A stretch of DNA of 64,000 nt from Pogonophryne albipinna. Its lineage: Eukaryota > Chordata > Actinopteri > Perciformes > Artedidraconidae. Location of the stretch: contig JAPTMU010000118.1 in assembly GCA_028583405.1 (NCBI GenBank), positions 399,501-463,500 on the forward strand. The letters are read 5' to 3'. This document shows, piece after piece, positions 63,471 through 64,000 of this stretch; the first letter of the stretch is position 1; every line of letters starts with the position of its first letter. The notes under the pieces are model-generated. The model was not told the DNA's origin, made no database searches, and saw only the letters and a list, made by a program, of their open reading frames with translations. The position numbers were made by a program, and so were the translations under genes.

Positions 63471-64000
63471 TATATTAAGGCTACTACAAAACATGAAACA
63501 ACTAACACTTTAACAAAATCAACTTTATTTTGTCATGTTTTAGACAACAGCTTACAACACTTTCAATACATATATAACAATGTAAAAGTACAAAATCGTG
63601 AATACATTTTTCTAAATATGTTTTTATTCACACACACATTTAGAAAAATACTATGTACAATCACAACACAAGTTACAAAAAAACCCACCAACAACAATCA
63701 GACTCGAGGACAAAACTAAGGAAAATAAATAAAAATAAACCCTAAAAATCGTATTTTTTATGATTATTTGAATTAGTTAATCCAACATTTGGAAATATGA
63801 ACTAACTTCAAGAACTGAAGTTAAAATGACAATATTTCCATTTTTTAAATGGAGTTACAGTAGAGTAGAAGTACACAGTGCTATGAAGAAGAAAACAAAG
63901 GAAAGTACCAACAGTTTGCACCTAACTAAATGTATTTATTACATTCCACTTTCTAGGCTAAAAGTTTGGAGCTCAAGGTCTGGACTTTAGGAGACACCTT
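63471..64000. other. AT-rich end of window; no gene seen
   Basis: TTTATT at 63523 would be an AATAAA on the minus strand, so a 3' untranslated end of a minus-strand gene to the right is possible. No coding frame is present. Confidence 0.3.

Noticed and set aside
1..64000. tRNA, rRNA or snRNA genes
   Set aside because: I looked for tRNA B-box-like GGTTCGA blocks and long stem-loops. None with a matching cloverleaf was found; the tRNA-Gln match is only an 18-base primer site.

Overview
The window looks like teleost fish genomic DNA made almost wholly of transposable elements. The evidence is the mix of families: an L2/Maui-like LINE, a full-length APE-endonuclease LINE with a (TGGA)n tail, many hAT elements, PIF/Harbinger, TTAA-target (piggyBac and Kolobok-like) and ISL2EU-type THAP/SWIM-YqaJ elements, a CACTA-like transposase paired with a SAMD3-like ORF, and Ty3/gypsy remnants. 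Coding pieces carry stops, frameshifts or missing domains. I found no host gene, tRNA or rRNA that I would defend.

Layout. 0.25-4.9 kb: a composite repeat flanked by an 11-bp direct repeat and holding a 330-bp tandem array. 5-9 kb: hAT elements, a duplicated promoter/exon-like block, a foldback element split by a hAT, and a solo LTR. 9.2-12.7 kb: a broken CACTA-like transposon (C2H2 transposase plus SAMD3-like ORF). 13-22.5 kb: one L2-type LINE cut into five pieces by four hAT insertions. 24.2-36.2 kb: two inverted copies of one long TIR element either side of a 1.26-kb spacer with a tRNA-Gln-type primer binding site; the left copy holds Kolobok-like and piggyBac insertions whose empty sites survive in the right copy. 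37-41 kb: a THAP/SWIM-YqaJ element, then a second THAP element end. 41-45 kb: piggyBac-like end, hAT and Harbinger elements, and copy A of another repeat. 45.6-48.8 kb: gypsy pol and LTR. 48.8-52 kb: a five-exon SWIM-YqaJ gene facing a THAP/DDE-type transposase remnant. 53-59 kb: copy B of the 43-45 kb repeat, with three further insertions including a 3.1-kb LINE. 60-64 kb: more hAT and Harbinger material.

How the parts work together. The insertions can be ordered in time because many have exact target duplications and empty paralogous sites. Two gene pairs recur: THAP-domain transposase facing SWIM-YqaJ nuclease, and C2H2-CACTA transposase followed by a SAMD3-like protein. Several element promoters carry the same CRE octamer TGACGTCA.
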